A stretch of 64,000 nt of DNA, taken from the NCBI RefSeq assembly GCF_037645805.1, contig NZ_JBBEXE010000002.1:1-64000 (forward strand), written 5' to 3'. Shown one piece after another: positions 8,642-18,628 of the stretch. Position 1 is the first letter of the stretch; every line of letters begins with the position of its first letter. This DNA is from Leptobacterium_A meishanense. GTDB taxonomy: Bacteria > Bacteroidota > Bacteroidia > Flavobacteriales > Flavobacteriaceae. A program made the translations under genes and the position numbers. The notes under the pieces are model-generated. The model ran no database searches and had not been told where the DNA came from. It saw only the letters and a program-made list of their open reading frames with translations.

Positions 8642-8716
8642 GGGTATTTAGCTCAGTTGGTTTAGAGCACTACCTTGACAGGGTAGGGGTCACAGGTTCG
8701 AATCCTGTAATACCCA
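8642..8716 (+). tRNA. tRNA-Val (anticodon GAC)
   Basis: The cloverleaf has acceptor stem GGGTATT/AATACCC, D-stem GCTC/GAGC, anticodon stem CTACC/GGTAG with loop TTGACAG, and T-stem ACAGG/CCTGT with loop TTCGAAT. The anticodon is GAC, reading GTC/GTT. CCA is not encoded. Together with the TAC tRNA it covers all four valine codons. Its 3' end lies 3 nt from the stop codon of the convergent murF gene. Confidence 0.96.
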
Positions 8717-8719
8717 CAT

Positions 8720-9994
8720 TCATAATACATCCAGGATTCTTTCCAGGGCCATGCCTCTGGAGCCTTTTATGAGGATAGTACTATTTTTAATAGATTCTCT
8801 GTCAATTCCTTTTCTTAAATCATTAAACGTTTTATATTTTTCTAGAGTTGAATTTGTTTTATAAAAATGGGTTCCTATAAGGATCACGTTAATCCCTTGG
8901 GCTTTTTCAGCTATGTCAACGATGGCTTGGTGTTCCTTATTCGAATCTTCACCTAGTTCAAACATATCACCTAAGAAAGCAATTTTATTTTTATCAGGAA
9001 GGTTTGAGAAATGATCAAAAGCAGCAACCATGCTTGTAGGGTTAGCATTATAAGCATCTAAGATGATTTTATTAGAGTTTTTATAAAGTATTTGGGAGCG
9101 ATTATTAGCAGGAATATAATTCTCCACAGCTTTTTTGATCGCTGATAACGGGACATCAAAATACATTCCGATAGTAATTGCTAATGCAATATTACTGTAG
9201 TTATATGATCCTATCAGTTGAGAATTAATATAGGTATCTCCAACTTTTATGGTAACAAAAGGGTTTGCACCTACAAATTCTATAACATAATCAGCTTTTC
9301 CAGACTTAGAGTAACTTATTTTTTTTGAGTAATTTTTTAATTTTTCAACTTGTATAGGATCGTCGGTATTATAAAAAATGTGCTTATTTTGTTCAATGAG
9401 ATGGTCATATAATTCGCTTTTTCCTTTAATAACACCTTCTATCCCGCCAAAACCTTCCAAGTGTGCTTTCCCAAAATTAGTAATACAGCCATAATCAGGG
9501 AAAGTTATTTCACAGAGAAAAGCAATTTCTTTTTGGTGGTTAGCCCCCATTTCTACAATAGCAATTTCTATATTATACTTAATAGAGAGTAAAGTTAATG
9601 GAACACCAATATGATTATTTAAATTCCCTTTGGTAGCAATAGTATTGTATTTGCTTTTTAGTACACAATTAATAAGTTCTTTGGTAGTTGTTTTTCCATT
9701 ACTGCCTGTCAATGCAATAATAGTGGTTTTTAGTTGTTTTCTATGGTAATTGGCAAGTTTCTGCAATGTCGTTAGAACATCATCTACCAATATTGTTTTT
9801 CCAGAAACTTCATATTTTTTTTCGTCAACTATTGCATAAGAAGCTCCTTTTTTTAAAGCTTCCTTTGCAAATTGATTACCATTAAAATTGGTTCCTTTTA
9901 GAGCAAAGAAAAGACAGTTTTTTTCGATTTTTCGGGTGTCAGTACAAACAGATCTTGTGTCTAGGAAAAGAGTATATAAATCCTGAATCATCAT
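8720..9994 (-). CDS. murF: UDP-N-acetylmuramoyl-tripeptide--D-alanyl-D-alanine ligase
   Basis: A 424-residue cytoplasmic Mur ligase that adds D-Ala-D-Ala to the UDP-MurNAc tripeptide, the last cytoplasmic step of the peptidoglycan stem. The N-terminal domain includes the substrate-binding DTRKIEKNCLFFALKG. The central ATPase has ALTGSNGKTTTKE (about residue 100) and the Asn/His segment EMGANHQKEI. The C-terminal domain has LDAYNANPTSM, the MurF hallmark. Length is a little shorter than in proteobacteria but usual for this phylum. It lies downstream of gldJ on the same strand, separated by the gldJ terminator. Confidence 0.94.
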   Translation of the reverse strand: MMIQDLYTLFLDTRSVCTDTRKIEKNCLFFALKGTNFNGNQFAKEALKKGASYAIVDEKKYEVSGKTILVDDVLTTLQKLANYHRKQLKTTIIALTGSNGKTTTKELINCVLKSKYNTIATKGNLNNHIGVPLTLLSIKYNIEIAIVEMGANHQKEIAFLCEITFPDYGCITNFGKAHLEGFGGIEGVIKGKSELYDHLIEQNKHIFYNTDDPIQVEKLKNYSKKISYSKSGKADYVIEFVGANPFVTIKVGDTYINSQLIGSYNYSNIALAITIGMYFDVPLSAIKKAVENYIPANNRSQILYKNSNKIILDAYNANPTSMVAAFDHFSNLPDKNKIAFLGDMFELGEDSNKEHQAIVDIAEKAQGINVILIGTHFYKTNSTLEKYKTFNDLRKGIDRESIKNSTILIKGSRGMALERILDVL

Positions 9995-10007
9995 AAAATA
10001 AAGGTAT

Positions 10008-10034
10008 TAAAAAAGCTCCAAATTATCGGAGCTT
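10008..10034 (-). terminator. Terminator downstream of gldJ
   Basis: The 7-bp stem AAGCTCC/GGAGCTT (10013-10019, 10028-10034) with an 8-nt loop is followed, on the minus strand, by a T-run. It sits between gldJ and murF. Confidence 0.7.
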
Positions 10035-10056
10035 CTTTTATAGTATTTAAAAATGA

Positions 10057-11706
10057 CTATCCTCTTGGCCTTTTTTTGTTTTTGGACTTAGAACCTACCC
10101 TAGACATAGCACATCTAAACCCAATATAATCTGTAGCCATATACTCGGGGAGATATCTTCGTTGAGCAGGGTCTAACCAATAGGCGCGGTCTCTCCAAGA
10201 CCCTCCTTTATATACCCGGACATTGTCATCAATAAGGCTTGTTCTTTTTTCTTTATCGTATTCTTTGATAAGGTTCCCTAATGAATCAGTAGTTACTTTA
10301 TGATCTGGTGAGTTATACATCCGCTTCCTGTTTTTAGGATCGTCATCATCATTATTTCTAAACCGGTCATAGTATCTTGTAGAACCATATTCACCATCTC
10401 TATATCCTCTGTTGTCACTTTTTGTAAAATTAGGCCTTAAATAAGCATCATCTTCTGTAATTGGTACCATGGCTATTTCACCAGGCAAATCCCTTGCAAC
10501 TATGCGGCCATTGCTTAAAGTGTCATAAACAATATTTCCTTCACCCACTATGGCTACTTTACCGTCTTTGTCTATAGAAGGTTTTGTATAAACATTGCCT
10601 CTGTAGTAGTTAAAATCATTAGCTTCATCATCTACAATAGGTCGGTATACATCAGCAACCCATTCGGCTACATTTCCTGCCATATCGTATAGCCCATAAT
10701 CGTTAGGTGGGTATGATTTAACAGGGGCGGTAACATCAGCACCATCATCAGACCAACCTGCAATTCCTCCATAATCTCCTTTTCCCTGTTTAAAATTAGC
10801 CAATTGATCACCTCTTATAGCTCTTTTCCCCGACCTTGTATAACGACCTTCCCATGGGTACTTTTTCTTTCCTCTGTAGTTATTATATTCTCTTTCACCT
10901 ACAAGTCCCAATGCTGCATACTCCCATTCGGTTTCTGTAGGGAGTCTGTATTCTGGTAATAGAACACCGCTTTTTCTTTTAGCAAAAACATTTACAGAGT
11001 CTCTTTTTGCCCTTCCTTGCAATGAGTCGATTTCTCCTCCATATACAGATTCCGGATTATTTATGTAAGCAGCGGTACTGAATGTACCATCTACTTCACC
11101 TTGAACAACAGCATATTTGGTGCCTCTTTCAATATAGCCTTCTCTTTCAAGAATTAATTCATTAACACGATCAGTTCTCCACTCACTAAATTGTGTAGCC
11201 TGTACCCAATTAACCCCTACAACAGGATATTCTGCATAAGCTGGGTGACGTAAGTAATTATTGGTCATTACTTCATTATACCCTAACCGATTCCGCCATA
11301 CTAAAGTATCCGGAAGCGCACCATAATAGATGTTTGTATATTTCGGGTCATCAGGAGGGTAAACACTTTTTAGATAATCAAGGAACTCGAGGTACATTAC
11401 ATTAGTAACTTCTGTTTCATCTATATAGAAGGATTGTATATGCTGTTGTGTAGGGGTATTGTTCCAATCATGCATTACATCGTCTTGAACACGTCCCTTG
11501 GTAAAAGTACCTCCTTCTATAAATACAAGACCCGGAGCTGTTTCCTGCTCCTTAAAATTTGTGTTGTACTGAAACCCGCCCTCTCGTGCATTGATTTGCC
11601 AGCCGGTTGCTCTTGAAGTATTTTTTGAGGAGGTGTTTTTACACCCTGTTAATCCTAAAACTGCTATAAACAGCAGTAAAAAAGCTTTGATAGCATCTAT
11701 TTTCAT
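10057..11706 (-). CDS. gldJ: Gliding-motility/type IX secretion lipoprotein GldJ
   Basis: A 549-residue outer-membrane lipoprotein needed for gliding and for type IX secretion; in Flavobacterium it is also needed to stabilise GldK. The start at 11706 puts the lipobox LTGC with Cys22 directly after a hydrophobic segment; a longer in-frame start at 11757 would spoil the signal peptide. The rest is a formylglycine-generating-enzyme/SUMF1-like fold: an N-terminal FIEGGTFTKGR, the central LPTETEWEYAA and YDMAGNVAEWVADV, and the C-terminal YKGGSWRDRAYW and FRCAMSRVG. This fold is shared with GldK, but length and neighbourhood (murF on one side, porU-porV on the other) indicate GldJ. Confidence 0.93.
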   Translation of the reverse strand: MKIDAIKAFLLLFIAVLGLTGCKNTSSKNTSRATGWQINAREGGFQYNTNFKEQETAPGLVFIEGGTFTKGRVQDDVMHDWNNTPTQQHIQSFYIDETEVTNVMYLEFLDYLKSVYPPDDPKYTNIYYGALPDTLVWRNRLGYNEVMTNNYLRHPAYAEYPVVGVNWVQATQFSEWRTDRVNELILEREGYIERGTKYAVVQGEVDGTFSTAAYINNPESVYGGEIDSLQGRAKRDSVNVFAKRKSGVLLPEYRLPTETEWEYAALGLVGEREYNNYRGKKKYPWEGRYTRSGKRAIRGDQLANFKQGKGDYGGIAGWSDDGADVTAPVKSYPPNDYGLYDMAGNVAEWVADVYRPIVDDEANDFNYYRGNVYTKPSIDKDGKVAIVGEGNIVYDTLSNGRIVARDLPGEIAMVPITEDDAYLRPNFTKSDNRGYRDGEYGSTRYYDRFRNNDDDDPKNRKRMYNSPDHKVTTDSLGNLIKEYDKEKRTSLIDDNVRVYKGGSWRDRAYWLDPAQRRYLPEYMATDYIGFRCAMSRVGSKSKNKKRPRG

Positions 11707-11913
11707 AGAGTTAAGATTTGAGTATCTATATTTTTGGCGCAATATAACAATTAACATGATATATTCAATTTTTTAGTTTAGAATCTATGGTAAACGCCAT
11801 ATAATTAGGTTGAACGACACTGTAAAAACGAAGGTTTTTTATATTTATTATTTATTGTTTAAAATTGTATGTTGGATGGAACGCACTATTTTTATGCATA
11901 ATACGTTATTTTG

Positions 11914-14900
11914 ATGATGAAAAACATTTTCTTCCCTTTAATATTACTTTGCTTTTTCAGCGGTTTAGCTCAGGACAAGCAATTTAAAATTGACTGGAAG
12001 GCTTCAAAAGAAATAACAACGTTATCTAAAAAATATACGGTTCCTTATTTTACAGGAGGTTATTTTGTTTATGAAAATAACCAAATAGTTTTTAATGCAC
12101 GGTGGGAAGAAAATAATTATAGCACAAATACATCAGTTGCAATCAAAAATATAGTAACCGAAAATATTAATAGTTCAGAGATTTATGATGTTCCTTATGA
12201 AGCTCTTCCGGAAGCTATTTTTTTTAAAGGAGCTATAAATAAAGCGAGAAACGTTACATACACTTCAATTAAGCTATTTCCATTATACAAAGATGAAAAT
12301 CAAATAAAACGGGTAGTTTCATTTGATATTGAATATGTTATTGATTCAAGAGTAAATAAATTTTCTAATACCAATGGAAGAGGAAATATCATCAACTCAG
12401 TACTGAGAGAAGGAACATGGTATAAATTCTATGTAGAAAAAACAGGGGTTTATCGAATTGACCGGAATTTTTTAAGGCAGTTAGGGGTTGATATAAATAC
12501 CATAGACCCTAGAAAGATAAAAATATATGGAAATGGAGGAAGGATGCAGTCATTAATGAATGAGGTTGATTATATTAAAGATACTCCTGAGAACGCTATT
12601 CAGGTTATAGGAGAAGCAGATGGTTCTTTTGATGCTAATGATTATATCTTGTTTTATGCCATAGGTCCAGATGAGTGGAATGAAGAGAGTCAGACGTATA
12701 GAAACGTATACACAGATTTACCGTCTTATTTCTTGAGTATTGGAGAAACAAATGGTAAAAGAATACTGGATGCGAACCAACCCAATACAACAGCTACAAC
12801 AACAATCACTAAAGTAGATATGAGTGTCTTTCATGAACAGGATATCACTAATATAGCAAAAGTTGGACGCAGATGGTTTGGCGAGCAATTTAACATTGAA
12901 AATGAACAAATCTTCGAATTTACTATTCCTGATATTGATATATCATCACCAATACGGGTAGGGGTAAAACCTGCAGCAGTATCTTCATCTCCCTCATCAA
13001 TGAGTGTTAACTTAAATGGACAAGAAATATTAGGATTTAATTTTACAGCAACCCCTCAGGGCGATATTTTTTTTGGCACTCAAGACAATTTTAGTCCGGA
13101 CGGCTCAACATTAAAAAGAGGATTAAAATATGCTGATGCTACAGTATCCGGCCAAGATATTGAGATAGCACTTGTTTATAATAATAATGGAAACCCAAGT
13201 GCCATAGGTTATCTTGACTATATTGCTGTTGAAGCAAAGAGACATTTATCGGGAAAAGGAGGGCAATATACATTTACCTATAAAAATTCAGAGAACACTA
13301 CCGGAGTAGCCAACTATGTAGTCTCAGACGCTGCAAACATTTCTCAAATCTGGGAGGTGACCGACAACAATAATATTGTAACATATAGAAATTTAGATAC
13401 ATCAACTATATTTGAGTACAAAACTTTTTTAGGAGAAAACCATTATTATGCAATAGTCAATGAAGAAGATTTTTATGAGCCAGTTATCATTGCGTCCAAC
13501 CAACAAGTCCCTAACCAAAATGTAAAAGGAACCATCTTTAACGATAATGGACAGCCTACAGATATTGACTATATAATCATTGCGCCACAATTTTTATTGT
13601 CACAAGCACAAAGACTTGCAGATTTTCATAGGACAAATTCCGGGTTGATCGTTAGAGTAGTAAGCATAGAATCAATATACAATGAATTTAATTCCGGTAA
13701 TCCGGATATAGCAGCTATTCGAAATTTTATAAGATACATATATGATAATGCTTCTAATCCTGCAAATAGACTAAAATATGTTGCCTTATTTGGAGATGCT
13801 TCCATAGATTATAAAGACAGGTTATCACCTAATACCAATATAGTTCCCATATTTCATTCATATGAAAGTTTTTCATTTACTTTTGGAATTGCATCCGATG
13901 ACTTTTATACCATGATGGATGTTGGGGAAGGTCATATAACTGGAAATGATTTAATGGATATAGCGATAGGGCGTATTTTGGCCAACACCCCTCAGGAAGC
14001 AGATGCAATGGTTGATAAAATTATAGCATATCATCAAACAGAAGCATTAGGAAGGTGGCGTAATAGTATAACGCTTTTGGCAGATGATGTAGATGATAAT
14101 TGGGAAGGAATAATCCAGTCGAACCTGAACGATTTAGGTGATAGAATAACTATAAACAAGCCATTCTTTAATCTTACAAAAATTTATGCAGATGCTTTTA
14201 AACAAGAGGTTTCTTCCGGAGGAGAACGGTATCCAAAAGCAAAAGAAGAATTATTGGCAGCCATTGATTTGGGAACATTGGTTGTTAATTATTTTGGACA
14301 TGGGGGAGAAGAGGGATTGGCACAGGAACGTTTGTTTACAAAAGCAGATGCTGAAAGCCTGCGGAATAATACCCAATTCCCGCTCTTTATAACAACAACC
14401 TGTGAATTTACCAGATTTGACAACCCAGAACGGTTAACAGCTGGAGAGTTAACCTTTTGGAATGAACAAGGAGGTGCTATTGGATTAATAACTACAACAA
14501 GGGAAATATTTGTTGGAAATGGAATTGCTTATAATGATATTATATCCGATTATTTGTTTCCTTCAGGCACAGAGAACTATTCGGTAGCAGAGATTCTCAG
14601 GCGTTCAAAAGTTGATCCGAGATTTACTGGAGGCGTTCAAAAAAGAGTAGTGTTTTTTATAGGGGATCCTGCAATAAAATTAGCAATCCCAAAGCCCAAT
14701 GTAAATTTATTGGAAATAAATGACATCCCGATAACACAGCCTGTAGATACTTTAAAGGCATTGAGTAAAATAAAAATGAGAGGAGTTATTACAGATGAAA
14801 ATAACAATATCTTGACTAATTACAATGGGACAGTTTTTGCTACCATACATGATAAAAATACTCAAAAAATGACCCTTGCAAATGACCAAACTCGAGATAA

Positions 14901-15792
14901 TAGTGGAGCCCTTATTTTTTTAGACTTTGAAACTTTGGGAGAAAGTATTTTTAGAGGAAAAGCAACTGCTGTGAACGGAGAGTTTACGTTTAATTTTGTA
15001 GTGCCTAGGGATATTAGCATTCCCGTAGGAAAAGGAAGGGTTAGTTTCTATAGTGAGCGAGGAGCAATTTTTGAAGATAAAGCAGGCTATAATCTTGACA
15101 TTAATGTAGGAGGTATTAATGAAAATGCTCCTGAAGATAATATAGGCCCTGAAATACAACTTTTTATGAATAATGAAAGTTTTGTTTCGGGAGGAATTAC
15201 AAATGAATCGCCACTTTTAATAGCCATACTTAAAGATGAAAACGGAATTAATACCGCAAGTGGTATTGGACACGATATTGTAGCGATCCTTGATGGAGAT
15301 GAGAATAATCCTTTTGTGCTTAATGATTATTATGAAGCCGAAATAGATGATTTTACAGAGGGGAGGGTTTCATTCCCTTTTAGAGATTTAGACCCGGGAC
15401 TACATACATTGACATTAAAAGCCTGGGATGTATACAACAATTCCTCAACTGCAGAAATTCAGTTCTTGGTATTAGATGATGGAGAAATTCAATTAGAACG
15501 AGTATTAAATTACCCCAACCCTTTTACTAGCTATACAGAATTTTGGTTCCAGCACAACAAACCTTTTGAACCTATAGAGGTTGACATACAAGTTTTTACC
15601 ATATCAGGTAAAGTGGTATGGAATACACACCAAATTATAACAACAGATGGATTTTCAAGAGATATTGTATGGGATGGAAGAGATAATTTTGGAGATAGAA
15701 TAGGAAAAGGGGTTTATGTATATAAGATTACTGTTAAATCTTCGTTAACAAATAAGAAAACGCATAAATTTGAAAAACTTGTTATCCTCTAA
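11914..15792 (+). CDS. porU: Type IX secretion system sortase PorU
   Basis: A 1292-residue surface-located C25 (gingipain-like) cysteine peptidase that removes the C-terminal signal of T9SS cargo and links the cargo to the cell surface. There is a signal peptide (to about residue 20). The caspase-like domain spans about 500-960, with His796 in NYFGHGGEEG and Cys830 in TTTCEFTRF as catalytic pair. Ig-like segments follow, then a C-terminal T9SS-type domain beginning NYPNPF. PorU keeps this C-terminal domain uncleaved. I start at the ATG of 11914; the TTG just before it is a less likely start. It is divergent from gldJ, and porV follows 40 nt downstream. Confidence 0.95.
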   Translation: MMKNIFFPLILLCFFSGLAQDKQFKIDWKASKEITTLSKKYTVPYFTGGYFVYENNQIVFNARWEENNYSTNTSVAIKNIVTENINSSEIYDVPYEALPEAIFFKGAINKARNVTYTSIKLFPLYKDENQIKRVVSFDIEYVIDSRVNKFSNTNGRGNIINSVLREGTWYKFYVEKTGVYRIDRNFLRQLGVDINTIDPRKIKIYGNGGRMQSLMNEVDYIKDTPENAIQVIGEADGSFDANDYILFYAIGPDEWNEESQTYRNVYTDLPSYFLSIGETNGKRILDANQPNTTATTTITKVDMSVFHEQDITNIAKVGRRWFGEQFNIENEQIFEFTIPDIDISSPIRVGVKPAAVSSSPSSMSVNLNGQEILGFNFTATPQGDIFFGTQDNFSPDGSTLKRGLKYADATVSGQDIEIALVYNNNGNPSAIGYLDYIAVEAKRHLSGKGGQYTFTYKNSENTTGVANYVVSDAANISQIWEVTDNNNIVTYRNLDTSTIFEYKTFLGENHYYAIVNEEDFYEPVIIASNQQVPNQNVKGTIFNDNGQPTDIDYIIIAPQFLLSQAQRLADFHRTNSGLIVRVVSIESIYNEFNSGNPDIAAIRNFIRYIYDNASNPANRLKYVALFGDASIDYKDRLSPNTNIVPIFHSYESFSFTFGIASDDFYTMMDVGEGHITGNDLMDIAIGRILANTPQEADAMVDKIIAYHQTEALGRWRNSITLLADDVDDNWEGIIQSNLNDLGDRITINKPFFNLTKIYADAFKQEVSSGGERYPKAKEELLAAIDLGTLVVNYFGHGGEEGLAQERLFTKADAESLRNNTQFPLFITTTCEFTRFDNPERLTAGELTFWNEQGGAIGLITTTREIFVGNGIAYNDIISDYLFPSGTENYSVAEILRRSKVDPRFTGGVQKRVVFFIGDPAIKLAIPKPNVNLLEINDIPITQPVDTLKALSKIKMRGVITDENNNILTNYNGTVFATIHDKNTQKMTLANDQTRDNSGALIFLDFETLGESIFRGKATAVNGEFTFNFVVPRDISIPVGKGRVSFYSERGAIFEDKAGYNLDINVGGINENAPEDNIGPEIQLFMNNESFVSGGITNESPLLIAILKDENGINTASGIGHDIVAILDGDENNPFVLNDYYEAEIDDFTEGRVSFPFRDLDPGLHTLTLKAWDVYNNSSTAEIQFLVLDDGEIQLERVLNYPNPFTSYTEFWFQHNKPFEPIEVDIQVFTISGKVVWNTHQIITTDGFSRDIVWDGRDNFGDRIGKGVYVYKITVKSSLTNKKTHKFEKLVIL

Positions 15793-15832
15793 TAAAAAGT
15801 TATATTTGTCAAAATATATTACTTATACCTAC

Positions 15833-16981
15833 ATGAAAAATGCTTTAATGATAGTAGTGGTGTTCTTAACATGGAAGAACTATGCACAACAAGAACAGTC
15901 TAGAGTAATTACAACAGCAGTACCTTTTCTTACCATTGCAGCAGATGCAAGAGCTTCAGGAATGGGAGATATAGGCGCAGCCACTTCTCCCGACACCTAT
16001 TCACAACAATGGAACCCTGCCAAATATGTTTTTGCAGAAAAACAAATAGGGGTAGGAATAAGTTATACTCCTTATTTGGCAGAATTGGTCAACGATATAG
16101 CACTTTTACAAGCTAATTTTTACAATAAAATTAATGACAGGAGTGCTTTTGCGTTTAGTTTCCGCTATTTTGGACTAGGAGAAATTGAATTACGGCAATT
16201 TGCAAATGATCCGGGAGAAATTGTAAAGCCAAACGAATTTGCTTTAGATGGTTCATACGCATTAAAGCTAAGTGACCGCTTTTCTATGGCAGTTACAGGG
16301 AGGTACATACGTTCTAATTTAAGAATTCAACAAATAGATGCCAATGCACAAGCTGCCAATTCCTTTGCTGTAGGGATATCAGGATATTACCAATCAGAAC
16401 AAATACCTTATAATACATTTGATGGCCGCTGGCGTTTTGGTTTTAACCTGTCAGACATTGGTCCGAAAATCAAATATGATGAAGGGGGGCAAGAGAATTT
16501 TTTACCAACTAATTTGAAATTTGGAGCTGGTTTTGATTTCATCTTTGATGAATTCAATAGACTTGCAGTGAATGCAGAGGTTAATAAATTGTTGGTGCCT
16601 ACACCGCAAGATTTCGATGGCGATGGTGATATTGATGCAGATGATAATGCTGAATATCAGGACATAAGTTTTTTTAGTGGTATATTTGAATCGTTTGGTG
16701 ATGCACCCGATGGATTTAGTGAAGAGCTAAAAGAATTTACATGGGCATTAGGTGCTGAATATTGGTACCAAGATTCATTTGCACTAAGGACAGGTTATTT
16801 TAATGAAAGTGAGGAAAAAGGGGCGCGCCAGTTTTTTACATTAGGTGGCGGGTTCAAATTTAAAGCAGCTGTTATAGACGTGTCCTACTTATTTTCGGCC
16901 TCAAAAGTTAGAAACCCTCTGGAGAACACACTACGTTTTTCACTTACCTTTAATTTGGGCAGGGAATATTTTGAGTATTAG
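15833..16981 (+). CDS. porV: Type IX secretion system outer-membrane protein PorV
   Basis: A 382-residue outer-membrane beta-barrel of the FadL/OmpP1 type. It shuttles cargo from the translocon and holds PorU at the cell surface. The start at 15833 gives a clean signal peptide ending near NYAQQ; in-frame codons further upstream overlap porU and would spoil it. Typical PorV features are the early ADARASGMGDIGAATSPD, a calcium-loop-like DFDGDGDIDADDNAEY near residue 260, and the final strand FSLTFNLGREYFEY. Confidence 0.93.
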   Translation: MKNALMIVVVFLTWKNYAQQEQSRVITTAVPFLTIAADARASGMGDIGAATSPDTYSQQWNPAKYVFAEKQIGVGISYTPYLAELVNDIALLQANFYNKINDRSAFAFSFRYFGLGEIELRQFANDPGEIVKPNEFALDGSYALKLSDRFSMAVTGRYIRSNLRIQQIDANAQAANSFAVGISGYYQSEQIPYNTFDGRWRFGFNLSDIGPKIKYDEGGQENFLPTNLKFGAGFDFIFDEFNRLAVNAEVNKLLVPTPQDFDGDGDIDADDNAEYQDISFFSGIFESFGDAPDGFSEELKEFTWALGAEYWYQDSFALRTGYFNESEEKGARQFFTLGGGFKFKAAVIDVSYLFSASKVRNPLENTLRFSLTFNLGREYFEY

Positions 16982-16991
16982 CCATATTTGA

Positions 16992-17474
16992 ATGAAAGAA
17001 TTAAATATACAGGCATCTTTTATAGTATATGAGCATGTTAATGAGCTTTCGGAGGATGCTCGGAATTTAATGAACAATGCTATCCTTTCAAGAAATAATG
17101 CATACGCACCATATTCCAAATTTCGTGTGGGAGCAGCTTTGCTACTAGATAATCGAATTATCATTACAGGTAATAATCAAGAGAACGCCTCTTATCCATC
17201 AGGATTATGTGCAGAAAGAGTTGCTATTTACAGTGCAGGTGCAAATTACCCCGGTTCAAAAATTGAAATGATAGCCATTACAGCTACTTCTGATAATCAT
17301 AGCGTTAAAGAACCTGTACCGTCATGTGGTGCTTGTAGGCAAGCCATGCTTGAATATGAAATAAATCAAAAAAAACCTATTCCTATCTACTTTATGGGAG
17401 AGGAAGGAAATATCATCAAGACCAATTCTGTTAAAAACATACTCCCTTTAATTTTTGACAGTTCATTCCTTTAA
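16992..17474 (+). CDS. cdd: Cytidine deaminase
   Basis: A 160-residue zinc enzyme converting cytidine and deoxycytidine to uridine and deoxyuridine in pyrimidine salvage. The zinc/catalytic motif CAERVAIYS (Cys ligand and catalytic Glu) and the second pair in PSCGACRQ are present, as in the small homotetrameric class. N-terminal substrate residues are in APYSKFRVGAAL. The gene begins 10 nt after porV and is probably on the same transcript. Confidence 0.95.
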   Translation: MKELNIQASFIVYEHVNELSEDARNLMNNAILSRNNAYAPYSKFRVGAALLLDNRIIITGNNQENASYPSGLCAERVAIYSAGANYPGSKIEMIAITATSDNHSVKEPVPSCGACRQAMLEYEINQKKPIPIYFMGEEGNIIKTNSVKNILPLIFDSSFL

Positions 17475-17547
17475 TAGGTAGATTTTTAAACATAACAAAA
17501 ACAAGGATAATTGTGTGTTTTCATTTTCCTACGTATACATAATATGT

Positions 17548-17555
17548 TACTTTTG
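17548..17555 (+). promoter_or_regulatory. Promoter -7 element of the pdhA-pdhC operon
   Basis: TACTTTTG matches TAnnTTTG, 69 nt before the GTG start of pdhA. The 150-nt gap after cdd supports a separate promoter. No exact -33 TTTG is seen. Confidence 0.5.
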
Positions 17556-17624
17556 TATTTCATTTTTATGCATTCCATAACGGGTATGAGATGCATTGAA
17601 AAAGGTTAACTAAAAAATAAACGC

Positions 17625-18623
17625 GTGAAAAAAGTTACCAAAGAAGTGTACCTTAAGTGGTATGAAGACATGCTTTTCTGGAGAAAATTTGAAGACAAAC
17701 TCGCAGCCGTCTATATTCAGCAAAAAGTTAGGGGGTTCCTACATTTATATAATGGTCAAGAGGCTGTATTAGCAGGCTCCCTTCATGCTATGGACCTTAC
17801 CAAAGATAAAATGATAACTGCATACCGCAATCACGTTCAACCTATAGGAATGGGCGTAGACCCCAAGAAGGTAATGGCAGAACTTTATGGTAAAGGAACC
17901 GGAACCTCGCAAGGATTAGGGGGTTCCATGCATATTTTTTCTAAAGAACACCGGTTTTATGGTGGTCATGGTATTGTAGGGGGCCAAATACCTTTAGGCG
18001 CAGGGATTGCTTTTGCTGACAAGTATTTTAAGAGAGATGCGGTAACACTTACGTATATGGGGGATGGAGCTACGCGACAAGGGGCGCTCCATGAAACATT
18101 AAACCTTGCCATGCTATGGCAATTACCGGTAGTGTTTATTGTAGAAAATAATGGGTATGCAATGGGTACATCGGTAGAGCGTACAGCCAGTCATACTGAG
18201 ATATGGAAACTGGGATTAGGTTACGAAATGCCTTGCGGGCCTGTTGATGGCATGAACCCTGTTAAGGTAGCTGAAGCTGTAAACGAAGCTATTGAAAGGG
18301 CCAGAAGTGGTGGTGGCCCAACATTTTTAGAGATGAAAACATACCGTTACAGAGGGCACTCCATGTCTGATGCACAAAAATATAGGACAAAAGAAGAAGT
18401 AGAAGAATACAAAAAAATAGACCCTATTACACAGGTATTAGAAGTAATAAAAGAAAAGAAATATGCTACGGATGATGAGATTGCGGTAATAGACAAACGT
18501 GTAAAGGATTTAGTAAAAGAATGTGAAAAATACGCTGAAGAATCACCATATCCTGAAAAAAATGTGATGTATGATAGCGTATATGAACAACAAGATTACC
18601 CTTTTTTACCTCATAAACTATAA
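17625..18623 (+). CDS. pdhA: Pyruvate dehydrogenase E1 component, alpha subunit
   Basis: A 332-residue thiamine-diphosphate subunit; with E1 beta it decarboxylates pyruvate and transfers the acetyl group to the lipoyl arm of E2. The start is a GTG giving the usual MKKVTKEVY beginning; there is no nearby ATG upstream. The TPP/Mg motif GDGATRQGALHETLNLA (near residue 147) and the phosphorylation-loop-like region YRYRGHSMSD are present. The E2 gene follows after 5 nt. No E1 beta gene (pdhB) or E3 is present in the window, so they must lie elsewhere. Confidence 0.94.
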   Translation: MKKVTKEVYLKWYEDMLFWRKFEDKLAAVYIQQKVRGFLHLYNGQEAVLAGSLHAMDLTKDKMITAYRNHVQPIGMGVDPKKVMAELYGKGTGTSQGLGGSMHIFSKEHRFYGGHGIVGGQIPLGAGIAFADKYFKRDAVTLTYMGDGATRQGALHETLNLAMLWQLPVVFIVENNGYAMGTSVERTASHTEIWKLGLGYEMPCGPVDGMNPVKVAEAVNEAIERARSGGGPTFLEMKTYRYRGHSMSDAQKYRTKEEVEEYKKIDPITQVLEVIKEKKYATDDEIAVIDKRVKDLVKECEKYAEESPYPEKNVMYDSVYEQQDYPFLPHKL

Positions 18624-18628
18624 CAAAT

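Noticed and set aside
8642..8716. tRNA-Asp reading of the second tRNA
   Set aside because: GTC is visible near the T-stem side (GGGGTCACAGG), but the seven-base anticodon loop TTGACAG puts GAC at positions 34-36, which is valine.
15770..15832. Longer N-terminus of PorV
   Set aside because: The in-frame TTG at 15770 overlaps porU and places about 21 charged residues before an otherwise normal signal peptide.
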